Positions 1 to 5,936 are shown, counted from the stretch's first letter. The stretch: 6,435 bases of DNA from an uncultured Bacteroidaceae bacterium (GCA_904501775.1 CAJGCJ010000108.1:1-6435); one strand, 5' to 3'. The notes: a model not told the origin generated them from the sequence alone. Numbers and translations: made by a program.

Positions 1-1
1 C

Positions 2-211
2 GGCACATGGGGGACAATCTATTACAGGGCTCCATATCAAATCCATCTATTTGTAGAGAAAGTTGGTATAGAGCGATTTATGACTGCTGTTAGTACATTC
101 AATCGCCTTGTAAAACAAGGCGTAAAGCCTGAATTTGAGGACTTTGGTAAAATACTGCAATCGTTTGGTGTGTCGGAAAAAGATTGGATTTTATTCAGTC
201 GTTCCTTATAA
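2..211 (+). CDS. C-terminal 69 residues of an unidentified protein (5' end outside window)
   Basis: An open frame runs from the window edge to a TAA at 209-211, giving 69 residues without a start codon. The fragment is soluble-looking and mostly helical, with aromatic residues near its beginning (GTWGTIYYRAPYQ) and the ending DWILFSRSL. I do not recognise it with confidence. The order of an early tyrosine pair, a helix, then a VGIERF-like segment and a second helix loosely resembles the part of M1-type zinc peptidases after the catalytic helix, but no HExxH or other diagnostic residue lies in the visible part, so this is only a guess. By hand count 82 of its 211 bases are G or C (about 39 %), lower than sampled stretches of the neighbouring genes, which are near 50 %. 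It converges on the minus-strand pair downstream. I am fairly sure it is a real coding end, because the frame is open and is followed by a strong hairpin. Confidence 0.6.
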   Translation, partial: GTWGTIYYRAPYQIHLFVEKVGIERFMTAVSTFNRLVKQGVKPEFEDFGKILQSFGVSEKDWILFSRSL

Positions 212-259
212 GAGAAGAGAGACCAAAAACACCCGTCCACGGCGGCTCTTTGCGCCTAA

Positions 260-299
260 AACACAACTGCGAAGGTTGTGTTACCTTCGCAGTTGTGTT
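260..299. terminator. Perfect 17-bp hairpin between convergent genes, probable bidirectional terminator
   Basis: Bases 260-276 are exactly complementary to 283-299, with a 6-base loop (TGTGTT). The hairpin lies between the end of the upstream plus-strand gene (211) and the end of the minus-strand DUF486 gene (378), where a shared terminator is expected. No T-run follows on either strand, so it is not a classical intrinsic terminator. Bases 260-267 can instead pair with 275-282 (8 bp), because the loop region repeats part of the right arm, so two mutually exclusive folds exist. Confidence 0.65.
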
Positions 300-377
300 G
301 GAATAGGGACATTCCTACTATTGTAAGTTGGTAGTTCGTTTACTTTTTCCGCTGTTGTGCCGGAGTAGCAGGCGGCA

Positions 378-752
378 TCATTTCATGAATACGAAATAGA
401 CTGCAAGTGCCAAAAGCAGAAAGGCTACTATATGGTTCCACTGCAGACTCTCGCCTTTGAAGAGCACCGATACTATTATTCCGAATATTATACACGATAC
501 TACCTCTTGTATCACTTTCAGCTGTACCAGTGAGAATGGGCCTCCATTGATGTCGGAACCTATGCGGTTGGCCGGTATGAGGAATGAGTATTCGAGCAGT
601 GCTATTCCCCAGCTCAGGAGTACTATTAGATAGAGTGGGGTGCTCGATGAAATCAGTTTCATCTCTTGTAATTTTAGATTACCATACCATGCAAGTGTCA
701 TGAAGGTGTTTGAGATGATAAGGAACGTAAGTGTAAGAATTACTTTGCTCAT
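378..752 (-). CDS. Small four-helix membrane protein, DUF486 / DMT_6 family
   Basis: This gene encodes a 124-residue hydrophobic protein of the DUF486 (DMT_6) family, a short relative of the drug/metabolite transporter superfamily whose substrate is not known. Four hydrophobic helices can be seen, at about residues 4-22, 38-58, 78-98 and 106-122. Family landmarks are AWYGNLK (21-27), SWGIALLEY followed by PANRIG (47-65), and QLKVIQEV (77-84). The length fits the family. I chose the ATG at 752-750, because a longer frame from 836 would add 28 polar residues that are not family-like and would overlap the end of ttcA by 70 bp. It starts 14 bp after the ttcA stop and is almost certainly on the same transcript, since no separate promoter is visible. 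As four-helix members of this superfamily usually work as dimers, a transport role is plausible, but no substrate can be inferred. Confidence 0.88.
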   Translation of the reverse strand: MSKVILTLTFLIISNTFMTLAWYGNLKLQEMKLISSSTPLYLIVLLSWGIALLEYSFLIPANRIGSDINGGPFSLVQLKVIQEVVSCIIFGIIVSVLFKGESLQWNHIVAFLLLALAVYFVFMK

Positions 753-766
753 TTTATTCAGTATTA

Positions 767-1531
767 TTATTCGTCTTGTTGTTTCTGTGGTTTGGGAGGT
801 AATAGCTCGGTCTGTATGTTGCTCATTGAGCCCCACAGATTATATCGTGCCTCGGGATTAAGTTCTTCGAGCTTGTGCAGCAACTGCTTCATATGTTCGC
901 GGTTTGATGCCTTTTCGTAGGGGCAGTTCTTTATTTGCGAAGGGTATCCTGCCAGCTGCGCATATCGTGCAATGTCACTTTCGTTTACCAGACACAGAGG
1001 GCGTATTACGCTTATTGGGAATTTGCGCATCTGCATCTTGGGTGCCATGGCGCTGAATGCTCCCTGGAATGTGATGTTCATCAGCATTGTCTCAAGGAAA
1101 TCGTCCATGTTGTGTCCCAATGCTATTTTGTTGCATCCTCTCTCTTGCGCTATGGTGAAGAGCATTTTTCGTCTGTTCCACGAACATAGAAAGCAGGGCG
1201 ACTTGCGCGTGTCGGTAGATGCGTCGAAACTTGTCTCTGCTGTTATTAGTTCCACACCAAGTTCGTTACAATAGTCGTTCAGGAATTTGATGTCCGACTG
1301 ATAAGGTATATTGCTCATTTTTATGTGTACTGCAACGACAGATATTCGAGGCTTGTATATGCGGCTTTGTTCGGCCAGCAGTTTCAGCAGCATCAGGGAG
1401 TCTTTGCCACCTGATAACCCCACAACGATGTTGTCGCCGTCTTCGAGCAGATTGTACTCTTTTCCGGCTTTGTTGAAACGTGTTCTTATTCGTTTCTCGA
1501 GCTGTTTTATTTGAAGTGTGTCGGCTTCCAT
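767..1531 (-). CDS. ttcA: tRNA 2-thiocytidine(32) synthetase, TtcA family
   Basis: This is a 254-residue cytosolic enzyme of the PP-loop ATPase superfamily. TtcA activates cytidine 32 of certain tRNAs with ATP and replaces its oxygen with sulfur, using an iron-sulfur cluster. The ATP-binding PP-loop is SGGKDS at residues 40-45. The cluster cysteines are the CFLC pair (C113, C116) and a lone downstream cysteine in NCPYEKASNR (C203), matching the three-cysteine arrangement known for E. coli TtcA. Further family signatures are GHNMDDFLETMLMN (139-152) and a C-terminal NLWGSMSNIQ. It is somewhat shorter than the E. coli enzyme. The ATG at 1531-1529 gives a natural N-terminus, and a TAnnTTTG box lies about 48 bp upstream. 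A DUF486 membrane protein gene follows after 14 bp. Other PP-loop tRNA sulfurtransferases such as the TtuA/Ncs6 group share the fold, so substrate assignment rests on similarity. Confidence 0.9.
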   Translation of the reverse strand: MEADTLQIKQLEKRIRTRFNKAGKEYNLLEDGDNIVVGLSGGKDSLMLLKLLAEQSRIYKPRISVVAVHIKMSNIPYQSDIKFLNDYCNELGVELITAETSFDASTDTRKSPCFLCSWNRRKMLFTIAQERGCNKIALGHNMDDFLETMLMNITFQGAFSAMAPKMQMRKFPISVIRPLCLVNESDIARYAQLAGYPSQIKNCPYEKASNREHMKQLLHKLEELNPEARYNLWGSMSNIQTELLPPKPQKQQDE

Positions 1532-1578
1532 TTGCTTGCTGTTGCCTGTTTAATTCTTCCTTAGTCTGAAAAAGTGCG

Positions 1579-1586
1579 CAAATTTA
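1579..1586 (-). promoter_or_regulatory. Candidate -7 box for ttcA
   Basis: Read on the minus strand these bases are TAAATTTG, an exact match to the Bacteroidota primary-sigma -7 consensus TAnnTTTG. It lies 47 bases upstream of the ttcA start codon, implying a leader of roughly 40 bases. I could not find a clear -33 TTTG at the right distance; the region upstream is a T-run and A/T-rich sequence. Confidence 0.5.
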
Positions 1587-1630
1587 CAAAAAAATATATT
1601 AAGTTAGTGATATAATACTTCTTTGCTTTG

Positions 1631-1638
1631 TATATTTG
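1631..1638 (+). promoter_or_regulatory. Candidate plus-strand -7 box far upstream of the TPR/PD40 operon
   Basis: TATATTTG here matches TAnnTTTG exactly. No -33 TTTG is seen at suitable spacing. If used, it would give a leader of nearly 400 bases that includes the repeat mosaic. In A/T-rich DNA such a match can occur by chance, so this is weak. Confidence 0.2.
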
Positions 1639-1662
1639 CTGTTACAGCTAATATAATCTTTG

Positions 1663-1674
1663 ACGGTAAACCGT
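1663..1674. repeat. 12-base inverted repeat ACGGT-AA-ACCGT
   Basis: Bases 1663-1667 (ACGGT) are the reverse complement of 1670-1674 (ACCGT), separated by AA. It may be a small hairpin with a TAAA loop or a protein-binding palindrome. Nothing more specific can be said. Confidence 0.35.
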
Positions 1675-1709
1675 ACTCCTTTGGGGAACTTAAGCTTCCG
1701 TTTTCGCAA

Positions 1710-1730
1710 ACAACGCTAATTTCGCGTTGT
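1710..1730. repeat. Small hairpin, 7-bp stem
   Basis: Bases 1710-1716 (ACAACGC) pair with 1724-1730 (GCGTTGT) around a 7-base A/T-rich loop. The right arm ends at the first base of the first copy of the 34-bp repeat. No T-run follows directly, so I do not call it a terminator. Confidence 0.4.
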
Positions 1731-1763
1731 CGCTTTGAAAAAAATCAAGTAAACTTAATATTT
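1730..1763. repeat. 34-bp direct repeat A, copy 1
   Basis: The sequence begins TCGCTTTG, continues with seven A's, and ends in AAACTTAATATTT. It is identical over 34 bases to copy 2 at 1883-1916, 153 bases downstream, and identity ends abruptly on both sides. It lies in non-coding DNA upstream of the TPR/PD40 operon. Confidence 0.9.
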
Positions 1764-1795
1764 GCCTTAGGCGAAGTTGGCTGTGCTCATTGCGT

Positions 1796-1813
1796 GTGAA
1801 AATGAATTTTCAC
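1796..1813. repeat. Perfect 7-bp hairpin between the repeat copies
   Basis: GTGAAAA (1796-1802) pairs with TTTTCAC (1807-1813) around the tetraloop TGAA. Flanking pieces AAGTTG (1774-1779) and CAACTT (1827-1832) are also complementary, so the stretch 1774-1832 could form a larger interrupted stem. The T's lie inside the stem rather than after it, arguing against a plain terminator. Confidence 0.45.
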
Positions 1814-1830
1814 CCATTCGCTTGCGCAAC

Positions 1831-1857
1831 TTTCTCGCTCGCTTATGCGTATATTTG
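1831..1857. repeat. 27-bp direct repeat B, copy 1, ending in a TAnnTTTG box
   Basis: The sequence begins TTTCTCGCTCGCTTATG and ends in TATATTTG (1850-1857), an exact TAnnTTTG match on the plus strand. It is identical over 27 bases to copy 2 at 1914-1940. A CTTG at 1821-1824 lies upstream at about -33-like distance, but the fit is imperfect. Confidence 0.88.
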
Positions 1858-1882
1858 ATAAAACATCGAATATTTACTGCGC

Positions 1883-1916
1883 TCGCTTTGAAAAAAATCA
1901 AGTAAACTTAATATTT
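1883..1916. repeat. 34-bp direct repeat A, copy 2
   Basis: Identical to 1730-1763. Its last three bases (TTT, 1914-1916) are also the first three bases of repeat B copy 2, so the two repeat types are fused here, whereas their first copies are separated by 67 bases. Confidence 0.9.
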
Positions 1917-1940
1917 CTCGCTCGCTTATGCGTATATTTG
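1914..1940. repeat. 27-bp direct repeat B, copy 2, ending in a TAnnTTTG box
   Basis: Identical to 1831-1857 and joined to repeat A copy 2 through a shared TTT. Its final TATATTTG (1933-1940) again matches the -7 consensus on the plus strand and lies about 90 bases before the TPR/PD40 start codon. Confidence 0.88.
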
Positions 1941-1965
1941 CCGTAGAGGTGTTTTTTCGTACATG

Positions 1966-1999
1966 TTGTATATAAAACGAACTCTTTTTTGTAAATTTG
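1966..1999 (+). promoter_or_regulatory. Probable promoter of the TPR/PD40-nfeD-floA operon
   Basis: TAAATTTG at 1992-1999 matches the Bacteroidota -7 consensus TAnnTTTG. A TTG at 1966-1968 lies 26 bases upstream, the spacing expected for the -33 element, although the full TTTG is not present. Transcription would start near 2005, leaving a short A/T-rich leader of about 20 bases before the ATG at 2028. This is the best-placed promoter candidate in the window. Confidence 0.6.
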
Positions 2000-2027
2000 G
2001 ACATTAAAATGTTAAAACTATATTTTG

Positions 2028-3467
2028 ATGAGAAATAAAATAGTCATATTACTGCTGATGCTTGTATGTGTTGTTGCTGCTTCTGCGCAGAAGACCAAGG
2101 CCAACGGAAGGAAACTCTTTCAGGAAGAGCGTTACGAAGAGGCCAAGCCTATATTCAAGTATTTGCTTTCGCGCACTCCCAAGAGTGCCGAGTACAACTA
2201 TTGGTATGCGGCGTGCTGCTACGAGACTGCCGACTCGGTGCAGGGGCTCGAAAAGATGCTCGAATTTGCTGAGTCGCGTAAGGTGTATAATGCTCCCTAT
2301 TATCTTGGACGCATTAAGGCAGATGCTAAGCAATATCCGCAGGCGTTGGAGTGCTTCGAACGCTTCTTTGATGTTGCCAAGGATGAGAAGCGCATTCAGA
2401 TTGCCGACTCTATTGTGGCGCACATAAAGGAACTGTTCCGCATGATGAAGTCGACCGAGCAGGTGTGTGTGATAGATAGCGTCATCGTAGATATGGAGAC
2501 TTTCCTATCGGCCTACGGATGTGGACGCGATGCAGGAAATATATATATGGCGGCTGAATATTTCGGCAACAATGCCTATGAGGATGTTCTTACGATGACC
2601 GAGCGTGGTACGGATATCTATTTCTCGAATATCTGTACACAGGATAGCGTGCCATATAAGAAAATATATCATGCGTCGAAGAATGGCAATGAGTGGAGTG
2701 CTGCTGCTCCCATAAAAGGCTTCGACACCGGTGGAAACGATTGTTATCCCTTTATGTCGGCCGATGGGGCTACATTCTATTTTGCAAGTGATGGCGAGGG
2801 TTCTATTGGCGGATATGACCTGTATGTGACACGATACGATTCGGAAAGCGGACGTTTCCTGCGTCCCACAAACATGGGTATGCCGTTCAACTCCGAGGCT
2901 AACGATTATATGATGGTTGTAAATGAGATTGCCAATTTAGGATGGTTTGCAACCGACCGCAACCAGCCCGAAGGCTCGGTGTGTGTATATGTATTTATAC
3001 CCAATGCCACACGCAGGACATACAACTACGAAACGTTGGGATATGACACAATGCTGTCGCTGTCGCAACTCGGCTGCATTGCCGACACTCAGGACGATGC
3101 CGATGCCATAAGAAAGGCGCGCCAGCAATTGACGATGCTTATGTTCGAGAATATCAATGACAACAAGAAGGGTGAGTTCTTATTCGTGCTCGACGATATG
3201 CACGACTATACATCGCTGTCCGATTTCAAGAGTAGCGAGGCACGCGAGAAATTTGTGCAGTGGCAAAAGTTGTCGGCACAGTTCGAGAGCGATTCTTTGA
3301 ACTTGGAGAATATGCGCATGAAATATTCGCAGTCATCAGCTGCTGCGAAACAGAGTATGAAGAATGATATTCTGACACTTGAGCAGAGAATGGAGAGCGA
3401 GCAGCTGCGACTCGATGATATGATAAAGGAGGTCAGGGCTGTCGAATATGAATCGTTGAACAAATAA
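2028..3467 (+). CDS. Secreted TPR and PD40 (WD40-like) repeat protein without an OmpA domain
   Basis: This 479-residue exported protein begins with a signal peptide: a short basic start (MRNK), a hydrophobic core, and a likely signal peptidase I site after ASA near residue 20. No lipobox is apparent. Residues about 25-70 and 89-117 form TPR-like helices (ANGRKLFQEERYEEA, then YYLGRIKADAKQYPQALECF). Residues about 235-312 carry PD40 propeller motifs (YPFMSADGATFYFASD, GGYDLYV, ending WFATDR). The last 75 residues are charged and heptad-like, probably a coiled coil. Such TPR-plus-PD40 proteins in Bacteroidota often end in a peptidoglycan-binding OmpA domain, as in PorE of the type IX secretion apparatus; here that domain is absent. 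I chose the ATG at 2028, because the in-frame TTG at 2025 adds one residue and is less likely. The nfeD-like gene begins 17 bp after the stop, so an operon is likely. It probably acts as a periplasmic scaffold; its partner is unknown. Confidence 0.85.
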   Translation: MRNKIVILLLMLVCVVAASAQKTKANGRKLFQEERYEEAKPIFKYLLSRTPKSAEYNYWYAACCYETADSVQGLEKMLEFAESRKVYNAPYYLGRIKADAKQYPQALECFERFFDVAKDEKRIQIADSIVAHIKELFRMMKSTEQVCVIDSVIVDMETFLSAYGCGRDAGNIYMAAEYFGNNAYEDVLTMTERGTDIYFSNICTQDSVPYKKIYHASKNGNEWSAAAPIKGFDTGGNDCYPFMSADGATFYFASDGEGSIGGYDLYVTRYDSESGRFLRPTNMGMPFNSEANDYMMVVNEIANLGWFATDRNQPEGSVCVYVFIPNATRRTYNYETLGYDTMLSLSQLGCIADTQDDADAIRKARQQLTMLMFENINDNKKGEFLFVLDDMHDYTSLSDFKSSEAREKFVQWQKLSAQFESDSLNLENMRMKYSQSSAAAKQSMKNDILTLEQRMESEQLRLDDMIKEVRAVEYESLNK

Positions 3468-3484
3468 ATTAATATCATAATATT

Positions 3485-3952
3485 ATGGAACTTTTTGTTA
3501 TTTCACTTCTGATACTTTTGGGTGTTGTCTTGCTTTCGGTTGAGATTGCGCTCATTCCCGGTGTGGGAATCACAGGTATAATGGGTGTCCTCTCGCTTAT
3601 ATCGGCAATCTGCTATGCGTTTGTCTGCCTTAGCACTATGGCCGGATGGATAACAACGCTTATCGTTGTTGTTCTGTTGGCTATTCTGTTCGCATGGGCA
3701 GTGTATGGAAATTCAATCGACAAGGTGGCGCTCAGAAAGAAAATAAATTCGTCGGTTGAGAACCCCGAGATAAAGGGTCTTAAGGTTGGTGACAAGGGAT
3801 TTGCTGTGGCAAGACTCGCGCTTATAGGCGAGGCTGACTTTGAGGGCAAAAGGGTAGAGGTGCGCTCGGACGACGGCTTTATTGATGAGGCTACACCTGT
3901 TGTGGTAGTGCGCATCGCCGGTGGTGAGGTTATTGTAAAGATAACAAAATAA
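3485..3952 (+). CDS. Short NfeD-like membrane protein, probable FloA partner
   Basis: This 155-residue protein has the layout of the short NfeD class, which lacks the ClpP-like protease domain of longer NfeD proteins. Three hydrophobic helices are visible at about residues 3-24, 29-50 and 54-76; the first two are joined by a glycine-rich IPGVGITG turn. A C-terminal OB-fold-like beta domain follows (about 98-155), with VGDKGFAVARL, GKRVEVRSDDGFID and GGEVIVKI. NfeD proteins are typically encoded next to flotillin or stomatin-type SPFH proteins and are thought to support their membrane assembly; here floA follows after 20 bp. The start ATG at 3485 is preceded by an A/T-only leader rather than a Shine-Dalgarno sequence. 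The family call is strong and the partnership rests on context. Confidence 0.88.
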   Translation: MELFVISLLILLGVVLLSVEIALIPGVGITGIMGVLSLISAICYAFVCLSTMAGWITTLIVVVLLAILFAWAVYGNSIDKVALRKKINSSVENPEIKGLKVGDKGFAVARLALIGEADFEGKRVEVRSDDGFIDEATPVVVVRIAGGEVIVKITK

Positions 3953-3972
3953 TTAATTAAAATTCAATAATT

Positions 3973-4935
3973 ATGGAAAGCTTTTATGTATTCGGATTAC
4001 TGGCAGTGGTAGCTATTATTATACTGTCGGTGTTTTTCCATTATGTGCCTTTTGTGCTATGGATTTCGGCAAAGGCTTCGGGTGTTAATGTGTCGTTGTT
4101 GCAGCTCTTTATGATGAGAATTCGTCACGTGCCTCCCTATGCAATTGTTCAGGCTATGATTGAGGCCCACAAGGCCGGTTTGGATGATGTAACACGCGAT
4201 TCTCTCGAGGCTCACTACCTTGCAGGCGGACACGTTGAGAGAGTGGTGCATGCGTTGGTTTCTGCATCGAAGGCAAACATTGAACTTACATTCCAGATGG
4301 CAACTGCAATAGACCTCGCAGGCCGCGATGTGTTCGAGGCAGTGCAGATGTCGGTAAATCCCAAAGTGATAGATACTCCCCATGTGACAGCGGTTGCGAA
4401 GGACGGTATCCAGCTTATTGCCATTGCGCGTGTAACAGTGCGTGCCAATATTAAGCGTCTTGTTGGTGGTGCCGGCGAAGATACTGTACTGGCACGTGTA
4501 GGCGAGGGTATTGTATCGTCAATCGGTTCGGCCGAGAGCCATAAGGCGGTGCTCGAAAACCCCGACTCAATCTCTAAGCTCGTACTAAAGAAGGGACTCG
4601 ATGCCGGTACTGCATTCGAGATTCTCTCAATTGACATTGCCGATATTGACATAGGTAAGAACATCGGTGCTGCATTGCAGATTGACCAGGCAAATGCCGA
4701 CAAGAATATCGCTCAGGCTAAGGCCGAGGAGCGTCGCGCAATGGCTGTGGCTCTTGAGCAAGAGATGATTGCAAAGGCTCAGGAGGCACGTGCAAGCGTT
4801 ATTCAGGCCGAGGCAGAGGTGCCTAAGGCTATGGCTGAGGCTTTCCGTAGCGGTAACCTTGGTATCATGGATTACTACCGCATGAAGAATATTCAGGCTG
4901 ATACCGCAATGCGCGACAATATTGCAAAAGAGTAA
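3973..4935 (+). CDS. floA: Flotillin-like protein FloA (SPFH family)
   Basis: This 320-residue protein forms oligomers at functional membrane microdomains, which in Bacillus influence membrane fluidity and the assembly of membrane protein complexes. An N-terminal membrane hairpin or helix covers about residues 5-30, followed by the conserved FVLWISAKASGV. Further FloA hallmarks are AHKAGLD (65-71), SLEAHYLAGGHVERVV (77-92), NIELTFQMATAIDLAGRDV (102-120), the SPFH core VQMSVNPKVIDTP (124-136), and RLVGGAGEDTVLARVGEGIV (162-181). An alanine/glutamate-rich coiled coil (about 235-292, AQAKAEERRA and QAEAEVPKAMAEA) mediates oligomerisation in flotillins. The ending SGNLGIMDYYRMKNIQADT also matches the family. 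Length is close to that of Bacillus FloA, with a shorter tail. It follows the nfeD-like gene by 20 bp, an arrangement typical of this family, and a hairpin follows the stop. Confidence 0.96.
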   Translation: MESFYVFGLLAVVAIIILSVFFHYVPFVLWISAKASGVNVSLLQLFMMRIRHVPPYAIVQAMIEAHKAGLDDVTRDSLEAHYLAGGHVERVVHALVSASKANIELTFQMATAIDLAGRDVFEAVQMSVNPKVIDTPHVTAVAKDGIQLIAIARVTVRANIKRLVGGAGEDTVLARVGEGIVSSIGSAESHKAVLENPDSISKLVLKKGLDAGTAFEILSIDIADIDIGKNIGAALQIDQANADKNIAQAKAEERRAMAVALEQEMIAKAQEARASVIQAEAEVPKAMAEAFRSGNLGIMDYYRMKNIQADTAMRDNIAKE

Positions 4936-4976
4936 AATCAGAGGCAACAAATTAAGTGCCGGATTGTTTCATTGAT

Positions 4977-5010
4977 ATCAGACAGGTGGGTTTGTACTTG
5001 CCTGTCTGAT
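4977..5010 (+). terminator. Probable terminator hairpin after floA
   Basis: ATCAGACAGG (4977-4986) is exactly complementary to CCTGTCTGAT (5001-5010). Inner bases can extend the stem through G-U pairs toward a loop near 4992-4995. The hairpin begins 42 bases after the floA stop. Only a short T-run (CTTTA) occurs after it, as is common in this phylum. It could instead sit in the leader of the next gene, which starts 26 bases later. Confidence 0.65.
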
Positions 5011-5035
5011 GTAAACTTTAAAATACAATCGCTTT

Positions 5036-5908
5036 ATGAAACGATTTTTTCCACCATCAGAACTGCTCATCGAACCAAACGGTGCAGTCTATCATTTGGG
5101 CGTAAAACCCTCGCAACTTGCCGACAAGGTGATTCTTGTAGGTGACCCTAACCGTGTGCCCAAAGTGGCTGCATACTTCGACTCGCAGGAGTGCGATGTG
5201 GCTGCTCGTGAGTTCCGGACAATTACCGGTACTTATAAAGGTAAAAGAATATCTGTAGTGGGTACAGGTATCGGTTGTGACAATATTGATATTGTGGTGA
5301 ACGAGCTCGACGCGCTTGCCAACATCGATTTCGAGACACGATATGAGAAGAGCGAGTTCAGACAGCTGCAGATGGTGCGCATCGGCACTTGCGGTGGCTT
5401 GCAGGAGAATACCCCTACGGGCTCGTACATCTGCTCGGTGAAGTCGATTGGCTTCGACGGACTGCTCAACTTCTACGCCGGTCGCAACGAAGTGTGCGAC
5501 CTCGAGTTCGAAGAGGCTTTCAAGAAACATCTGAACTGGTCGCCACTGTTGTCGGCTCCTTATACCATTGCTTCGGATCCTGAACTGGTGGAGCGTATTG
5601 CACAAGATGACATGGTGCGTGGTGTCACCATATCATGTGGCGGATTCTTCGGTCCTCAGGGACGTCAGTTACGTGTTCCGCTTGCCTTCCCGCAGCAGAA
5701 CGAGCTGGTGGTGTCGTTCGAACATCGCGGATGGCGCGTTACAAATTTTGAGATGGAGAGTTCGGCGCTTGCAGGCCTTGCACGACTCATGGGACATAAG
5801 GCAACAACAGTATGCCTTGTCATAGCACACCGCATTGCAAAACAGGCAACGGTAGACTATGATGCCAAAATGAAAGAACTTATACAGACTGTGCTCGAGC
5901 GTATATGA
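5036..5908 (+). CDS. Nucleoside phosphorylase, uridine phosphorylase type
   Basis: This 290-residue cytosolic enzyme belongs to the nucleoside phosphorylase-I family, which splits nucleosides with phosphate into base and ribose 1-phosphate; it likely serves pyrimidine salvage. Phosphate-site motifs are VGDPNRV (35-41), with R40, and VRIGTCGG (114-121), with R115 and T118. The ribose-binding EME triad is in NFEMESSALAGLA (237-249; E239, M240, E241). The segment FFGPQGR (204-210) places F204, Q208 and R210 in the F-x3-Q-x-R arrangement that recognises uracil in E. coli Udp (F162, Q166, R168), which favours uridine over purine nucleosides. The length is a little above that of E. coli Udp, with additional N-terminal residues. 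The ATG at 5036 gives a family-like start. It appears to be a single-gene unit between two hairpins. Thymidine or deoxyuridine use cannot be excluded. Confidence 0.9.
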   Translation: MKRFFPPSELLIEPNGAVYHLGVKPSQLADKVILVGDPNRVPKVAAYFDSQECDVAAREFRTITGTYKGKRISVVGTGIGCDNIDIVVNELDALANIDFETRYEKSEFRQLQMVRIGTCGGLQENTPTGSYICSVKSIGFDGLLNFYAGRNEVCDLEFEEAFKKHLNWSPLLSAPYTIASDPELVERIAQDDMVRGVTISCGGFFGPQGRQLRVPLAFPQQNELVVSFEHRGWRVTNFEMESSALAGLARLMGHKATTVCLVIAHRIAKQATVDYDAKMKELIQTVLERI

Positions 5909-5936
5909 TACTCGGCTCTCTGAAACAGTGAATAGC

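Larger units (their letters stand above)
1532..2024. other. Divergent intergenic region with promoters, repeats and hairpins, no convincing gene
   Basis: These 493 bases separate ttcA (minus strand) from the TPR/PD40 gene (plus strand). I see no believable coding sequence on either strand; the longest start-to-stop frame I noticed encodes 18 residues. The stretch contains candidate -7 boxes on both strands, a 12-base palindrome at 1663-1674, hairpins at 1710-1730 and 1796-1813, and two families of exact direct repeats between 1730 and 1940. The long leader and repeats suggest either accumulated intergenic repeat sequence or a regulatory region for the operon starting at 2028. Confidence 0.75.

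Noticed and set aside
753..836. A longer N-terminus for the DUF486 protein starting at 836 on the minus strand.
   Set aside because: The extra 28 residues are polar, do not match the family and would overlap the ttcA 3' end by 70 bp; the ATG at 752 gives the normal family length.
1802..1858. An 18-residue frame starting with ATG (MNFHPFACATF...) within the repeat region.
   Set aside because: Its second half is made of repeat B copy 1 and its beginning is the 1796-1813 hairpin; there is no ribosome-binding context and no sign of coding constraint.
1730..1940. The direct repeats as a CRISPR array or as insertion-sequence ends.
   Set aside because: There are only two copies of each unit, the spacing is irregular, one pair is fused, and no cas gene, transposase or terminal inverted repeat is present.
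4215..4703. A 162-residue minus-strand frame opposite floA.
   Set aside because: It is low-complexity serine/alanine-rich sequence produced by reading the complement of floA codons; floA itself is conserved over the whole stretch.
5012..5019. TAAACTTT as a -7 box for the nucleoside phosphorylase gene.
   Set aside because: It does not match TAnnTTTG (the T-run is displaced by one base), and the upstream TTTG at 4991-4994 is only 18 bases away and buried in a hairpin.
5057..5605. A 182-residue open frame on the minus strand opposite the nucleoside phosphorylase gene.
   Set aside because: It is antisense to a clearly conserved gene, its protein has no recognisable motif, and its composition is what a shadow frame gives.
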